A stretch of 64,000 nt of DNA from Ulva prolifera (taxonomy: Eukaryota > Chlorophyta > Ulvophyceae > Ulvales > Ulvaceae): contig CM041199.1 in assembly GCA_023078555.1 (NCBI GenBank), positions 6,019,315 through 6,083,314 on the forward strand. Direction: 5' to 3'. This document shows, in pieces, positions 22,001 through 34,105 of this stretch. Every line of letters begins with the position of its first letter. Positions within the stretch are counted from its first letter, which is position 1. A program made the position numbers and the translations under genes. The notes under the pieces were generated by a model, which ran no database searches, was not told the origin of the DNA, and worked only from the letters and a program-made list of their open reading frames with translations.

Positions 22001-22778
22001 AGGAGCTCGGATGGCAAATCATGTAAATTGTGAATGAAGTGGAGTGTCATGGTGTGGCAATGCACCGAGCATCTCGTGCGCCGATGCAGATGCATCACAA
22101 GGCCGCATGCCATCTGCGCGTACTACTGTCACTCACGCCCCAGCACGAGGCCATCCTGTCGCAACGCGAATCAAATAAGCAATCACATGACGAAGGATGA
22201 AATGTGCCAGCAGCAGGTTTGCAAATGAGCAGCCCGTGTCCTCACACGGGCAGGTTGCGACGCAGGGCGCCAGTAAACGCTGGGACAAAGCAAACAAAAG
22301 TTCTGCCACGCACAGGTGCCACGTACAACACAGAGAAGCACCTCTCGTCCGAAAGGTATGTTTGCAGAGTCTGTACTCCGGGATGACGCACCTGTGTCGA
22401 GCGGTAGCAGGCGCCCTCCAGATGGAAACGCAGAATGTAGTTTACCACCTGGTCAGAGAAGACTGACTTTGCGAGGCCAACTGCCGCGTGGATCCAGGAA
22501 ATATCTGTTTGGCAGACTCCTCGTCCTCCGTTCTCGGCTGTATTAACCCACTTGCACAGAGATGCGTTCGCGGTGCTGTAAGGCTCGATGTTCCCCCAGA
22601 CGGTGGTCGTCTCGTTGTAGACTACGGCTGGGTCTCGTGCAGTCCCTTGCCTGATTGGATACCAGTTTGGCTCCGGGTACCCCAGGTCAGGCATGTTACC
22701 CGTGTTGACGTTCGCCATAGCGGCAGGCGCACACAGCAACGCTGCGGCTAACCAGGCCGATGACCTGGCAGAAACCAT
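19069..22778 (-). CDS. Copy A: secreted protein with Val-Pro-Ala-rich linker, probably GPI-anchored, divergent array member
   Basis: Divergent member of the unrecognised array family. Exons 22778-22392, 21838-20613, 20281-20158 and 19509-19069 splice in frame to 725 residues. The signal peptide is MVSARSSAWLAAALLCAPAAMA. Shared blocks are GYPEPNW, VWGNIE, CQTDISWIHA, VVNYILRF, GACYRSTQ, YCAPWWWDP, TCYEI and CAHKAPFG. A linker of about 300 residues made of PVAAPVAP-like and TVAP units follows. The exon 2/3 junction gives QQW..CQDFT, matching the LWQDCKEFT of copies C and B, and this supports the splice. The last exon has CYGNF and KQWCEVDTANWI, a proline run, and the tail AAASALLGAAAAIALLL typical of a GPI signal. 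It lacks intron 1 of B and C and has an intron they lack. Linker sites NATNTT and NTTAP look glycosylatable. Function unknown. Confidence 0.75.
20553..20576. repeat. Homopolymer G run, 24 nt
   Basis: An uninterrupted run of 24 G on the plus strand lies in intron 2 of copy A, close to the exon 2 donor. The same intron carries two copies of GGAGCCGCAGAGGCGGCACAG at about 20326 and 20375. Confidence 0.9.
20730..21600 (-). repeat. Degenerate coding repeat for Pro-Val-Ala linker
   Basis: The DNA encoding the linker of copy A is a degenerate tandem repeat of short units that translate as PVAAPVAP, TVAPTVAP, ATAPA and similar. A perfect 12-nt unit (TCGGAGCGACAG on the plus strand) is repeated near 21281-21310. 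The reverse strand also stays open for about 357 codons because of the biased composition; that antisense frame is not a gene. Confidence 0.8.
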
Positions 22779-25513
22779 CTCTGATCGCTCTAGCAAATTA
22801 AATACTGATGAAATCGACTCGCGCCCCAGCGGGGGCTGTTTCACAACGTAGGCGCGACAGAAGCTGGCAGATAGAGGGACAGCAACTAGGTACCAACTAA
22901 GTTCGTCTTGGATTTGGTATAAGGAATGTCAACGCTTCCTACACCGGCTCGATCATAAGCACTGGACGGTGACACTTTGCATCCGGCACATGGCTGCACG
23001 CATGCACCTTACGTCACGATCGCACGTTTCGATGGCTCGAGGTAGTAAATCCCGCTGCTCGACGTCCGTTCTGTTCGATTTCAATGCCAGACAGCATGCT
23101 GCAGCTTGCAATAATGTCCGACTGCAGCCTGGACTGGCAATGAAAGCAGGCAGATCATTCAAGATGCCTGCATGGATGGGGCTTGCCTGCTGCTGCGGAG
23201 TTCGCATATCTGCTGTCTCGCTGCGCACTTCCGCATGAAGCATCGTTCAGTGCACGGGAATTCCAGAAATAATTCGAGTATGCTGAATCCAACGGGATTG
23301 GTCCGGGGGGTTATAGATTGGGCGCGTCTGCAGTCGCGAGAAGACGGCTACGCAGCTGCGACATGCCCAGTCAGGCAATTGCCTTTCAATGCAAACGACA
23401 GCTCCTGGACGCGCGAAAGCGTGCTACATATCGCAGAATTGCTCAAGGTCTGCGTGATAGGCTGGTAGTTATACTTTTATTACATCTACACATTGGTCAG
23501 CGAGGGCCTTAGATGCGCAGGCGGGACTTGGGGAAGCAAGCTGCTACAGCGTGACGTTGACCGAGCTCCACTGTGCACAAAATGCTGCATCATCAAGCCT
23601 TCAACATTACGGCCTCACGGGCTACTGACTGCAGCCTGTCCTGCCATTGCCTGACATCGCCGTCTCCTGCACAAGTGCGCTTCCAACAAAAGCGTTCATA
23701 CGCTGGTATGTCTGGAGCACTTCGATGGTATGTCTACTGTGCCTGCATGCTACCGGCTGCATCGGCTTGTGAGGCTGCGTCGCGACAAGTCGGGCCCTGA
23801 ATATAGGCCCGAAACATCGGTCGCTCCAAGGCCAGTCCTGACGGGACAGTGACGGCAGATGTGTGCTCGTTTCGAAAGCTTCGATGTGCTCACGTCTGCC
23901 TCATTCCTTGGCGGCGCGGCCATCACTCTCTCACAGCCTCACGTCATGGCATTGCCCGTACGTGTACGTCGAGGCCATCTCATCGCAGACACGGTGCTGC
24001 AGTCGCAGCCGGCAGTGGTTTGTGCAAAGGCAGTGCTGGCAGGATGTCCAGCTGCTGCTGTGACAGCATGCCCTAGAGCTGCCAGCTTGTGTTGCCCAGG
24101 CTGACTCAACAAGGTGCCTGAATTACAGTAGTCAAGTACTGTGCAACAAGAGCACAACAGCGCCACACCTGGCCACCTGGGCGTTGGCTTCAGCAGTCCC
24201 TAGGGGCAGACAGCTCTCACACAGATGGGCGAGTGTGGCGTGGGTGACACCCTCCTGACGTGCGATTGTTGGGCCGTTATTGTGCTTGTGCTTGCTCGCT
24301 GCCCTGACGGTGCTATAGTATACCGGCCACTCCGGCTTTGTCCTTGTAACACACACAGACCATGCAGCTCACCCCGCCGGTACAGGAGGTCGTGGATTCG
24401 ATTCTGCGTGCACTCTGGTGGAATCGAAACGGCCGTGCGTGACCACCACCTCGCTTAGCACAGGAGGAGGCCCTGTGAGTTGCGTACGGTCGTCCGAGGG
24501 GGGTTTCCAGGTGGTTTACCCCTTCGGTCCCGTGAACTCGGAATTGTCAATGTCCACCAGGATACGGTTCAGTGTGGCAATCCAGTGATATGGCCGCTAT
24601 ACCACTGGATTGCCACACTCAGTAAATTCAGATTTACTGTACACAGGACCACGTCGTCATGCATGCCTAGGGGCAAAACCACCTGAAACTCTGTCTTCAG
24701 CTGAACCTAGAATCAGCTTGGGGGAATGTGGCATCGAATGCCAGGTGTTATAAGGACAAAGGCAGCAAGGCGGGCAGTACCGCGAAAGAAGCAAGCAGAC
24801 GAAGCACACACCCAGACACGAATGCCAGGTGTACGTGCGGACTGTATATGCAGATGCGTTGGTGCTAACTGTATGAGCTTGAGGTCGACAATGCTGCTGT
24901 TGTGGTTTTCCCTTTGCGTGGGGATGCAGCGCTGCATGGGGCAGCAGGCTTGGCCTAGGAAGCACATGGCCCGGGAATTCCCATTCAGTTGATCAATCCC
25001 CACAACATTGATGCCGGCTGGCGCCCCATATGCCAAGATTGCCTGGTGCCACGCGCCAGGGTGTGGGGATGCTCTGTTTCATTACGGACTTTCGAGTGAT
25101 GGGGAAAATTTTGAGGTTGCAGCCTTCCTGTGCTCGCTGCACCCGCCGCTCCTCTCGGGGACGAGCACAGAGCCGGAAGCAGCCCAGGAGTTGGGCCACC
25201 GGTGGCCATTGCACCTACCAGGTCCAGGTGGCACCGCGCTCCTTCCCCTTGTCTCCCCGTGCTGTAGATGCGCATGAAATGTGAAACTTGGTGCAGTCTG
25301 CTGAGTTTCACTTGCCAAGGTCGTGTCAGGTCACGTGCAAAGACACTCCATCTGTTGGATCTCGACCGTGACGATCTTGGTGTGGCTCTTCGCCGGTAGC
25401 GCCACGAGTGTGTGTTGGCCTCATTTGAGACGCGTAATGGGTAAAGGTGGGCCTATGATACGATTCAGGACGTAGAACTGCTGCTGAGTAGGCTGCAAGC
25501 TCCCGTTTGCTCC
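22779..25513. other. Large spacer between copy A and the PRC2 gene
   Basis: About 2.7 kb without a recognisable gene on either strand. The ends must hold the divergent promoters of copy A and the EED/FIE gene. The interior contains a 17-bp perfect inverted repeat (24571-24619). A short block near 24520-24569 resembles 46639-46685. No tRNA cloverleaf could be built. Confidence 0.5.
24571..24619. repeat. Perfect 17-bp hairpin
   Basis: The arm AGTGTGGCAATCCAGTG at 24571-24587 is perfectly complementary to CACTGGATTGCCACACT at 24603-24619, with a 15-base loop that can pair further. A second small palindrome (CAGTAAAT and ATTTACTG) follows at about 24620-24637. It could be a short inverted-repeat element or a structured RNA. 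No flanking target duplication is visible. Confidence 0.75.
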
Positions 25514-27410
25514 ATGCTTGACGAAGCCACGACGAGTTCAAAGCAGAGCAGCGTTCCGAAAGGCGGGAAGTGGAAGAAAGCGGCGACTGATCGACAACAG
25601 CATTGCTCATTCATATACAGCATTAAGCTATGTCCATATGCGTCGGTAGGTGCTATCTGTGCGACAGTGGGAGGCGCCGAGCTGAACCTCGTGCGTGTTC
25701 AGCAGGATGCAGGGAGCATGCAGACCATAGGGCGCTGCGTGATGCGCGCCAAGGGCCCAGATGGCCGCCAGGATGAGATCCTGTATGCTTGTGAGTGGAT
25801 CTTGCTGTCGAATGAGACGCTGTATGTCATGGTTGCGGGGTTGACCGGGACCATATACATGGTGCAAGTAAGCGACTGCAAGGTCAAACGAGTTCTTCAA
25901 GGCCATGGAAACGCCGTTGTACGTCTTCTCTCCAGCCTTGGATTGTGACAATATAGTCAAGTCTGCGCATGATACAGTCGATAGGCGTGTTCCAGCTGCC
26001 CACTGTGTCGATCTGCTGAAGTCAGAGCATTGCAGATTAACATCATGCCATTGATCACGAATGAAGAGAAGCTCAACACACGCGTTCATATATCTGTTAG
26101 CTCAGTGTTAGCAGGTGGCCGGTTTCACTCTGTGGCTTGGCTGCTGTGGTCGAACCGAGTCCGGCCATACCAGGCGAAGCGCAGTCCTGACAGTGTGCCA
26201 GTGCTGCAGAATGCACTGAAGGCCAACCCTCTTCGCGAAGACCTCCTCCTCTCTGCATCCGCAGATGAATCCATCCGCCTGTGGAACGTCGCAACAGGCC
26301 TGACACTGGCTGTGTTCTCCGGGGAACGAGGGCACGCGACCGAGATTCTCAGCCTGGCCTGGAGCCTCCCCAACCCAAACCTGTTTGCTTCAGGTGGCAT
26401 GGACTTCGCCGTCAAGATCTGGTCTTTGCAAGAGGTACGCGTCCGTGCTGTCGGGCTGCGCGGCCTCGGCGTGCAGCCTCACTCAGCCACACACTGCACA
26501 ACCCGGCGTCCCGCCTCTGCACAGCCAATCGAGATTGCTGCTCTTGGGTGCCCTCCTGGACACATCGGCCTCCCCATCTAGAGCTGCACACACGCTGACC
26601 AGACACATGGTACCAGCCCGTACCCCCACACACATGCTGTCAGACTCCCGCACTTCCTGGTACCTGGCGTCCCCCCACACTGCTGGCGCCATTGGGAATA
26701 CACCCCATGCATACGTTGACGACGCAAGCGTCCGGCCGGCCCTCACAACGACGCCCGCGTCGGCCGCCAGCGGCAGTCAGGCTCTGGGCCCGGCGTCAGC
26801 GGCGGGCGCCGCGGACGAGGCAGTCGCTGTCGAAACGGCGGGTGTCCGTGCGGTGCAGGCACTGGAGAAGGTGCCGACCGCCGGCTTCGCGGAGGACATC
26901 GTGCAGCAGGTGCAGGAGCCGCTGTTCTCGTCCGCGGACGTGCACAACAACTACATCGACGACCTCGCGTGGGTCGGGGACCTCCTCCTGTCCAAGTCCG
27001 TGGACGACGAGATCGTGCTGTGGCGGCCGGTGGCGGACGTCCCGCGCGCCGCGCGTCTCGGCATCCCAGTCGCCCCCGCCTCCACCATCACCGTCCTCCA
27101 CCGCTTCAAGATCCTCCGCACGAGCCTGTGGTACATGCACATGGGGCTGGACGCGTCGCTGCACACGCTCGCCTGCGGCAACACGACGGGGAAGGTGTAC
27201 GTGTGGCGGCTGCGGTGGGCCGCGGTCGAGGCCGCCGCGGCGGGGGCGCGGCCGCGGATCACGATGCCTGCGGACGTGATCGACTGCGGCGTCGGGGAGG
27301 TGCCGGTGCGGAGCGTGGAGGTGGTGGGGCCGGGCGCGCTGCTGGTCGGCATGGACGACGGGCGGGTGCTGCTGCTGCTGCAGCGGCCGGCGGCGGGGGA
27401 CGCGGCGTGA
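25514..27410 (+). CDS. Polycomb repressive complex 2 WD40 subunit (EED / FIE / ESC homologue)
   Basis: Seven-blade WD40 scaffold of PRC2 that binds trimethylated H3K27 and stimulates the E(z) methyltransferase in the nucleus. Exons 25514-25918, 26210-26434 and 26859-27410 splice in frame to 393 residues, between Arabidopsis FIE (about 370) and human EED (about 440). Family landmarks are GHGNAV at the exon 1 end, LLLSASADESIRLWNV, GHATEILSLAW, SGGMDFAVKIW, DVHNNYIDDLAWVGDLLLSKS, ITVLHRFK, LWYMHMG and GNTTGKVYVWRL. Residues aligned by eye with the EED aromatic cage are retained: Tyr35 (EED Phe97), Tyr91 (Tyr148), and Trp301 and Tyr302 (Trp364, Tyr365). The start is the ATG at 25514; the N-terminal tail is short, so a further upstream exon cannot be excluded. 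Third-position GC is moderate in exon 1 and nearly complete in exon 3. Confidence 0.9.
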
Positions 27411-29284
27411 CACCGCACTGCGGCTCCGTCTCGCCCCGGCTGCAGGCACGCAAGAACGTTGTACTTTGAGTGTAGATCGCAACGCGTAGAAACAGCTGAT
27501 GCCGACGCCATCAGGGAGTCGATTAGTGCACGGAGTCCATGTTGAGCTACCCACGCGTGTGTGGGCTCCAGCGGCACGTCACTGGGGAGGGGCCCTGGAC
27601 ATGGCTTCAGGGGTGTATGTAGGCAATGCTTTGTTCAGCAGGCTGCGACGTGTGGTCATCACGTGTAGTGATGCCGGGCAGGAGGCCCCATGAACAGAGG
27701 GGTTGTGGGCTGAGCCCCACGCGACTTGCGGCGCGGCGCTTGTCATCACGCAGCATGAGCGACGGGCTGGGGGGCTGTTGTGCGGCGCGAGAGATTCATG
27801 CAATCTGCAAGCGGCCACTCATTCTGTCGCGCGATTGCAGATGGCACATGGCATTGCCTTGGACGTTCCCCCCCCTCGCGGCGCCCATGCGTGAGCTGAT
27901 GTGTACAGACAATCACCATTGGTGATGTGGCGCAGGGGGGAGGGGGGCCCTGTTGGTGCAGTGATGACTGCGGGCGGCCTCTGCTGTCTCACCGTCTCAG
28001 CACAGGCGTGGGCACAACGGCGCGAGTGCGGCCCAGATCCGGTTGGTTCCATCTGCAGTATCTGCAGGTGTGTGCGGTGGGTGCGTCAGGCGGTGACCAA
28101 AGCCGAGCGGCTGTGCGTGCCATGGATCACACGGGATCTCTGCGCAGAAGTGAGGCCTGACGTGAGGGCCAAATCCTTCAGACTGGTTCTGTTCAGCCGG
28201 GCTGCCATTCTTCGGCCAACAACGATTCATATGTCGGCCAACAATGGCTACGTGGCTTTTGTGCACGATCAAGGCCTCGATCTCTCTCAGAACGCCATGT
28301 GAGCTGCATGTAGCGGCATACTGTCCCCAAGTGTAATGTTGCAATATGGACGTTCAGTCGATTGGCCATGCCCGCGACTTGTAGTCTGGTTGCGGGTGAG
28401 CAGGCAGGCATTGCCAGTCTCGCAACATCTCGGTGCTGATGATGTCATGCCTGAGTTCAAGAGCCTCCGTATGCATGGGCGTGCCATGCCATTATGAGCG
28501 AGCGTGATGACCATGCGTAATGGATGCAAAGTTCTCCGGGGGCTCGGCCGAGTTGTGTCTCTCCCGCAGACGGCTGCCTCGATGGACCTCCAATGACCTT
28601 GATCGTGCATTTGTGCTGAGGTTACCTGTGTACATGTACGTGTTGTGCGTATGCGAAGGTAACAGATGGGCGAGACCATGCTCTGCGCCAGCGCGTAACA
28701 GCCCACAGTGGCTCATCATCACGCCACGGCCGTAAGCATGATGCCCAACTTCGCAATGCTCCAAGGTAACCAGCGCGGTCAACTTCTTGGATGTATCCAG
28801 CTGCGCGCGATCCAAGTGTTGCGGATCGAGAGCGGAGTTATTGTATATCCAAGGGGCGAGCAATGATATGTACTCTCGGTCTTGGACGTTCTGAAACGTG
28901 CATCTTCATCGGCGCAAAGATAGCGTGGCCTCTTTCCTGTATCACCACCTTTTGAATGCATGGCTACAAGGGTGCATCTAGCGAGCTCATCGTTTGGGAG
29001 CAACAGCGTCAACCAGTAAGCATGACCGCCAAGTTGATGCAGAATTGTGTGAGCTCAAATTCTGGAACGAAGTAGCGCATATGTAATATTACACGTCCCT
29101 CGACAGGACAACTCTATATATACGCCTGCACATGTTCGCGCATGCTGTATGCCGCTGAGTCGCGTCAGATAAGGAGTTCCAGCCAGACAATTTTCACGAT
29201 TCACGCGGGTGGAAAGGCCACAATTGCTCAGAATATAGTACATAGCTCTACTGCCGTTGGTCAATAGTAATTCAAGCCTCGAGC
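27411..29284. other. Spacer between PRC2 and ABCG genes
   Basis: About 1.9 kb. It holds the 3' end of the PRC2 transcript and the promoter of the ABCG gene. Short open frames occur on both strands, the longest being about 130 codons, but none shows a domain motif or a codon bias like the neighbours. Confidence 0.5.
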
Positions 29285-32200
29285 ATGACTGACAGCTCCG
29301 ATGTTGTGGTGAACGTGCCATCTGGGCGGACGGTCGGCGTGCACCCAACGAACGGCATGAAAAAGATCGCTTCTGAAGCTGAATTTGGAAATGGTACACC
29401 TGTGGTGTTCAAGGTGCGGCCAGCTAGTAGTCTTCAGACCTTGGCCTCCGGCCTTGTTTCAGCAAATTCGTTTGCACGTCGCTGAGTGGTCGGACACACG
29501 CAACGAATGAAATCAACCAAGCTACGGCGCAGTATAGCATGGCTACTGTTTTGCGCTCAAGCCGTCTGCAGCCTCTCCAGTTGGCTTGTGTGTTCATATC
29601 AATCCACTGTTTGCGAACGCGCAAAGCTTTTTCATGCAGAACCTGACGTACACGGTCGACTCGAGTAAGAAAAGAGGAGAGAAGGTGTCTCTGCTGAAGG
29701 ATATTACCGGCTGCTTCTCCCCATACGAGATGTCCGCATTGGTGCGCCTTTGTGGCTGACAGGAGCGCCGTTGGCGAAAAGCCATGCAGCGACTTGCAAG
29801 TCTGAAACGGTGAAAATCGTCAAAGCGTTCATCATGCAGCAGGCTGTCTACTGCCCACTGCCTTCAATTGCATGCGAGTGTCGACACGGCAATGATCGGC
29901 GCAAACCATCGCACGGCTGCCGGTGCCGTGCGATGCGTGCTGCACCGCATCGCACTCGACCCGAGTTGCCTCCGTGCATCCGGCGGTAACGTTCACAGTA
30001 GCCCACATAATGGACCGTAGATCGCCCGCGTGCATCACACGTCATGAACTGGCGCATTCAAACACCTCTCCCACGTGCAGATGGGCTCTAGCGGTTCAGG
30101 GAAGACCACACTCCTGGACACCATCAGTGGTGCGTCCTGCCCTCAAGCCGCTGATGCTCTGGTCACCCAGCTAAAGCACGTCCACTGTTGTCTGCTTCAG
30201 CTCCGTTCTCCACCATGCGCCTCCCCACCTTGACGATCACCACAATCGTCAACTAATGCACGCCGCAAGGCCATTAATGCAGGCCCCACGCCTGAACGTT
30301 CCTCTTCCGATGTTGCCCACTGCTCTATTCCTGCTGTCGCAATCGGGCGTCAACGTTCCACTCGGTCATTAATAGTTCACTGCCGATGTTGCCCACTGCT
30401 CTAGCTCTCGCCTCCTCCGTGCTCCTGCCCTCCTCAACCGACGATAACCGGTAATGCAGGCCAGCTGCACCACTACCAGTGTCATCTGCACCACTACCAG
30501 TGCCATCTGCATCAGCTCGTTCCCCCACCGGCTCCCTCCCCACCTTGACAGTAACCGCGGCCACAAGTGCCATAACTGTTGCTTTTTGCAGGCCGCAAGA
30601 CCCAGGGCGAGATCACGGGGGAGGTCCTCTTCTCCGCGCAGAAGCCCTCCCAGAGCTTCCTGCGCCGGTACACGGGTTACGTCGAGCAGTTTGACACGCT
30701 GCTCGACATCCTGACCGTGCGGGAGATGCTGCTGTACACCGCCGAGATGAAGCGCCCCGTCGAGGAGCCGCTGTCGCAGAAGGAGAAGGTCGTGGACCAC
30801 TACATCGACGTCCTCGGCCTCGAGGTCTGCAAGGACACCCGCATCGGCAACCCCCTCAGCCGGTGCGGCGGCCCCTTCCCGCCCCCTCTGGCCTGGTGCT
30901 TGTGCCTGTTACTGAGTGAGGCTGACACTCAAGTCGCACTATGTATGCATCCCATCGTCATCAGACGACAGCTGATCCTCCGGGGTTGGCGCTATTGCTC
31001 AACATGGCCTGCATGCATGCATGATCACACAGCTATGTCCAGTCGGACAGTGACGGCTTGCATATGCCGAGCTGCAGTTGTCACGGTGGCATCTGAGGGC
31101 AGAGCTGCGCATCAGCGCATGCATGCAAACCGGCGTTCTCCTTCTGCGCAGTCTGCCGCGATTCGGCGCTGCACCGCAGTAAGCATGCCTCTGGCCATCT
31201 GGGTGCGTGCTGTTTCCCACTGGAGGCCGCCGTGTGCAGGGGCATCTCGGGAGGCCAGGCGAAGCGGGCCAACATTGCGATTGCCATGGTCGTCGACCCC
31301 CGCGTACTCTTCCTTGACGTGCGCCCCCTCCCCACCACTGCCACCTCCGATTCACTCCAATTGTCATTGTTGCTGTTGCTTCTCTATGCTTGACATTCTG
31401 AAAGCCCCTGCTGCCTACCTCGCGCCTTCGCTTGTGCTGTCCCAGGATACCGCCTCCCCCCCCCACTGCCCTGCTGCCCGCTTGTTGCTCTCAGTTCTCT
31501 CTTTCAAGCGTCACTATTGAATCAGCCTGCAAATTTGTATCACGAATCCACCTTGTGCTACCTGCGCTTGCTGCCGGCAGGGGGGCGCTGTGTGACGTGC
31601 CGGAGGCGCTGCAGGAGCCGACGTCAGGCCTGGACTCGTACACGGCGAACGAGGTGATGTCCGTCGTGAAGGACCTCGTCAAGAGCGGCGTCACCATCTG
31701 CGCCACCATCCACTCCCCCTCGCCCTTCTGCTTCCAGCTGTTCGACCGCCTCATGGTGCTCGCGCGTGGCGAGGTCGCGTACCACGGCCCCAACGGCTCT
31801 GAAATGGTCGAGTACTTCAAGCACGGTGCGACCCTCCCTCCGCGCCCCCTCCCTCCGTGCGGCGACTGCAGCGGGCCAAACACACACAGCACCGGCCTCC
31901 AGGCACCTGGCCAGGCAGCTCCCGCCCCGGCTCGCAGTGACATCCGCCCGGCCTTGTGCGTTCTGCCATGTTGCATCGTCTCGGGACGATGCGCGGGTGT
32001 GGTGCTGCCGCTGACGTGCGGGGGAGGCGTGCAGGGTGCGGGATCGCCCCGCCGCACACGGCGCTGGACAGCTCCGAGATCAGCAACGAGGCTGACTTCC
32101 TGACCGACCTCGTCGTCGGTGCCGACCGCGAGGGCCGCTCCGGGGAGTACGCGCAGGCCTACGCCCGCAGCGCCCTCAAGACGCGCATGGACGCCGTGGC

Positions 32201-34105
32201 CGACAGAAACGCAAAGGTGTGCTCCCCCCTCTCGCTGCCGCTGTTTCCGCTGATGGTCGCAATGCGCTGTAGACTGCTCTGGTGCTCTACCATGCATTTG
32301 CTGCAGCTAGCGTAAACCCTCTTGCCTTGTCGGGTTAGTATCCGGATCGTCTGTGCTTCTGTAATGGAATTGCGCCATGCGACGGCCCGTGCCCTGGAAC
32401 ACCGAGCCCATCCTCCCCTGCTGCGCGGCGTGTGTTGTGGGCGTGCAGGCAGCGCTTGCTACCGCGAATGCAGCGGCCGATGCGGTTGTCAGCCGTGGCT
32501 GTGCGGCGCCGCATCGTGCCGCATCATCGCGGACGCTGACGGGCCCGGGGTGTGCTTGCAGCGGGACACGATGCAGCTGTCGGAGGCGGAGCAGGCGCAG
32601 CTGTCGGTGACGCGCGCGACGACGACGCCGCTGTGGAAGGGCCTGCTCACGATGATCAAGTACCGCACGACACGCAACTACCGCAATCCCGAGTTCCTCG
32701 GGCCCCGCATCGGCGACAAGTTCGTGTTCTCGATCCTCGTCGCGACGCTCTACCTCGGCGTCGGCTCGGACCTCGTGAACACGAACTACCTCAACATCGC
32801 GGCCGTGCTCTTCATGTGGAGCACCCTGCCTGCGTGCGCCCCCTCCGCCCGTGACCCATGCCGCGTCTGTCTGCATGCACGCACGTGTGTGTCGTGGGCG
32901 CTGTGCCTCGACCCTGGAGAAAGGATTCGCTGCGCATGCTGCAGCGTGCACGCACGTGAGACGCCGCCACAGCATGCCTGCGCCGGGTGTTCTGCTGCCG
33001 AGCGTGCTCCCAGCGCATGCATGGGCCGTGGCCGTTGAAGGCTGTGTCTAGTGTCATGCTGACGCCGGTGTGGGGGAGTGCAGGTTTGGCGCGGCGTCGT
33101 ACGTGCCCGCGCTGACGCTCGAGAAGCCGCTGTACGTGCGCGAGCGCAACGACGGCCTCTACCGCCCCATCACCTACCTCCTCTCGAAGCTCTTTGACGA
33201 GATCTTTGTGACCGTCATCTCGTCCCTCGTCTTCTCCGCCTTTGTCTTCTACGTCGTCGACCTGCAAGGGGACTTCATCATCTTCTGGCTGACGTACCTC
33301 GTCACGCTGTGCACGGGCATCGTCCTCGCGTACGTGATCGCGACGATCGCGCCCAACATGGACGTCGCCAACGCCGCCCTCCCCACCTACGTTGTGCGCC
33401 TCCGTCCCCCCGATCCGCTTTGTTGAGTCGGCCTCTGTGACGGTGTATTTACGAACGGTGTGGCAGCGACCACTCCAGCACACAGTGCATGCGTCTCAAT
33501 GAACCTAGGGGGCAGCCCGCCCGAATGAGGGCCGGCGCTTGTCTCTCAACATCGCCAACTTGAGGGAGCACTGACACCAGTATCTCCGAATCCGTTTATG
33601 CGCCCTCTCCGCCACAGGAGGTGGACATTGTCAAAGTCGAATCCGCAGTGCCTGCGCTCGACGTTGGTGATGCCCCTCGGCATCGCACGAGACCAGCACG
33701 GCGACTCACGTGGCAATTTACCTCGGTGGCGCCTGGCCATCCCCGCTCCACCACCTCAGCATCCAGCACGCCGCGTCAGGGTGTGTGCGTGTGCATGTGC
33801 AGGTCACGCTGCTCTTCTTCGGCGGCTTCCTCTTCCGCTTCGAGGACATGCCGGAGTACTGGAAGTGGTATTCCTACATCAACTTTTTGCGCTACGCGTG
33901 GGGCGCGCAGATGATGAACTCGTTCAAGGGCCTCAAAGGCGACGACGGCTCGACGCCGCAGATCGCGGGGGAGGACGTGCTGGAGTACTACGGCCTCGAG
34001 GGCGAGAGCGCCTGGGGATACCTCGGCTACGAGTGCCTCTTCTTCATCGCCTTCTTCCTCTGTGCGTGGGCCGCGCTGCAGTTCAAGCGCATCTCGAAGC
34101 GATAG
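29285..34105 (+). CDS. ABCG (WHITE-type) half-transporter
   Basis: ATP-binding cassette half-transporter that would dimerise in a membrane; the substrate cannot be told (lipids or hydrophobic compounds in many relatives). Ten exons, 29285-29413, 29640-29741, 30081-30129, 30592-30862, 31240-31318, 31615-31825, 32035-32216, 32562-32833, 33084-33393 and 33803-34105, splice in frame to 635 residues, the normal half-transporter size. The nucleotide-binding domain comes first: VVFKNLTYTV, Walker A GSSGSGKT (79-86), Q-loop VEQFD, signature ISGGQAKR (about 186-193), Walker B VLFLDE (206-211) and EPTSGLDS. The H-loop His is in ATIHSPS. The transmembrane domain follows from about residue 390, with six hydrophobic segments and the typical FGAASYVP and NAALPTYVV..GGFLFRFEDMP motifs near the end. 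Eight of nine donors are GTGCG. The first three exons have lower third-position GC than the rest. Confidence 0.93.
30465..30514. repeat. 21-nt tandem repeat in ABCG intron 3
   Basis: The unit CTGCACCACTACCAGTGYCAT occurs twice in tandem from 30465 and begins a third time. The same intron contains two copies of CCGATGTTGCCCACTGCTCTA about 75 bases apart near 30308-30405. Confidence 0.75.

Noticed and set aside
24360-24460. Possible tRNA (GGATTCGATTC resembling a B box)
   Set aside because: No cloverleaf, no A box at the right distance and no acceptor stem could be formed.
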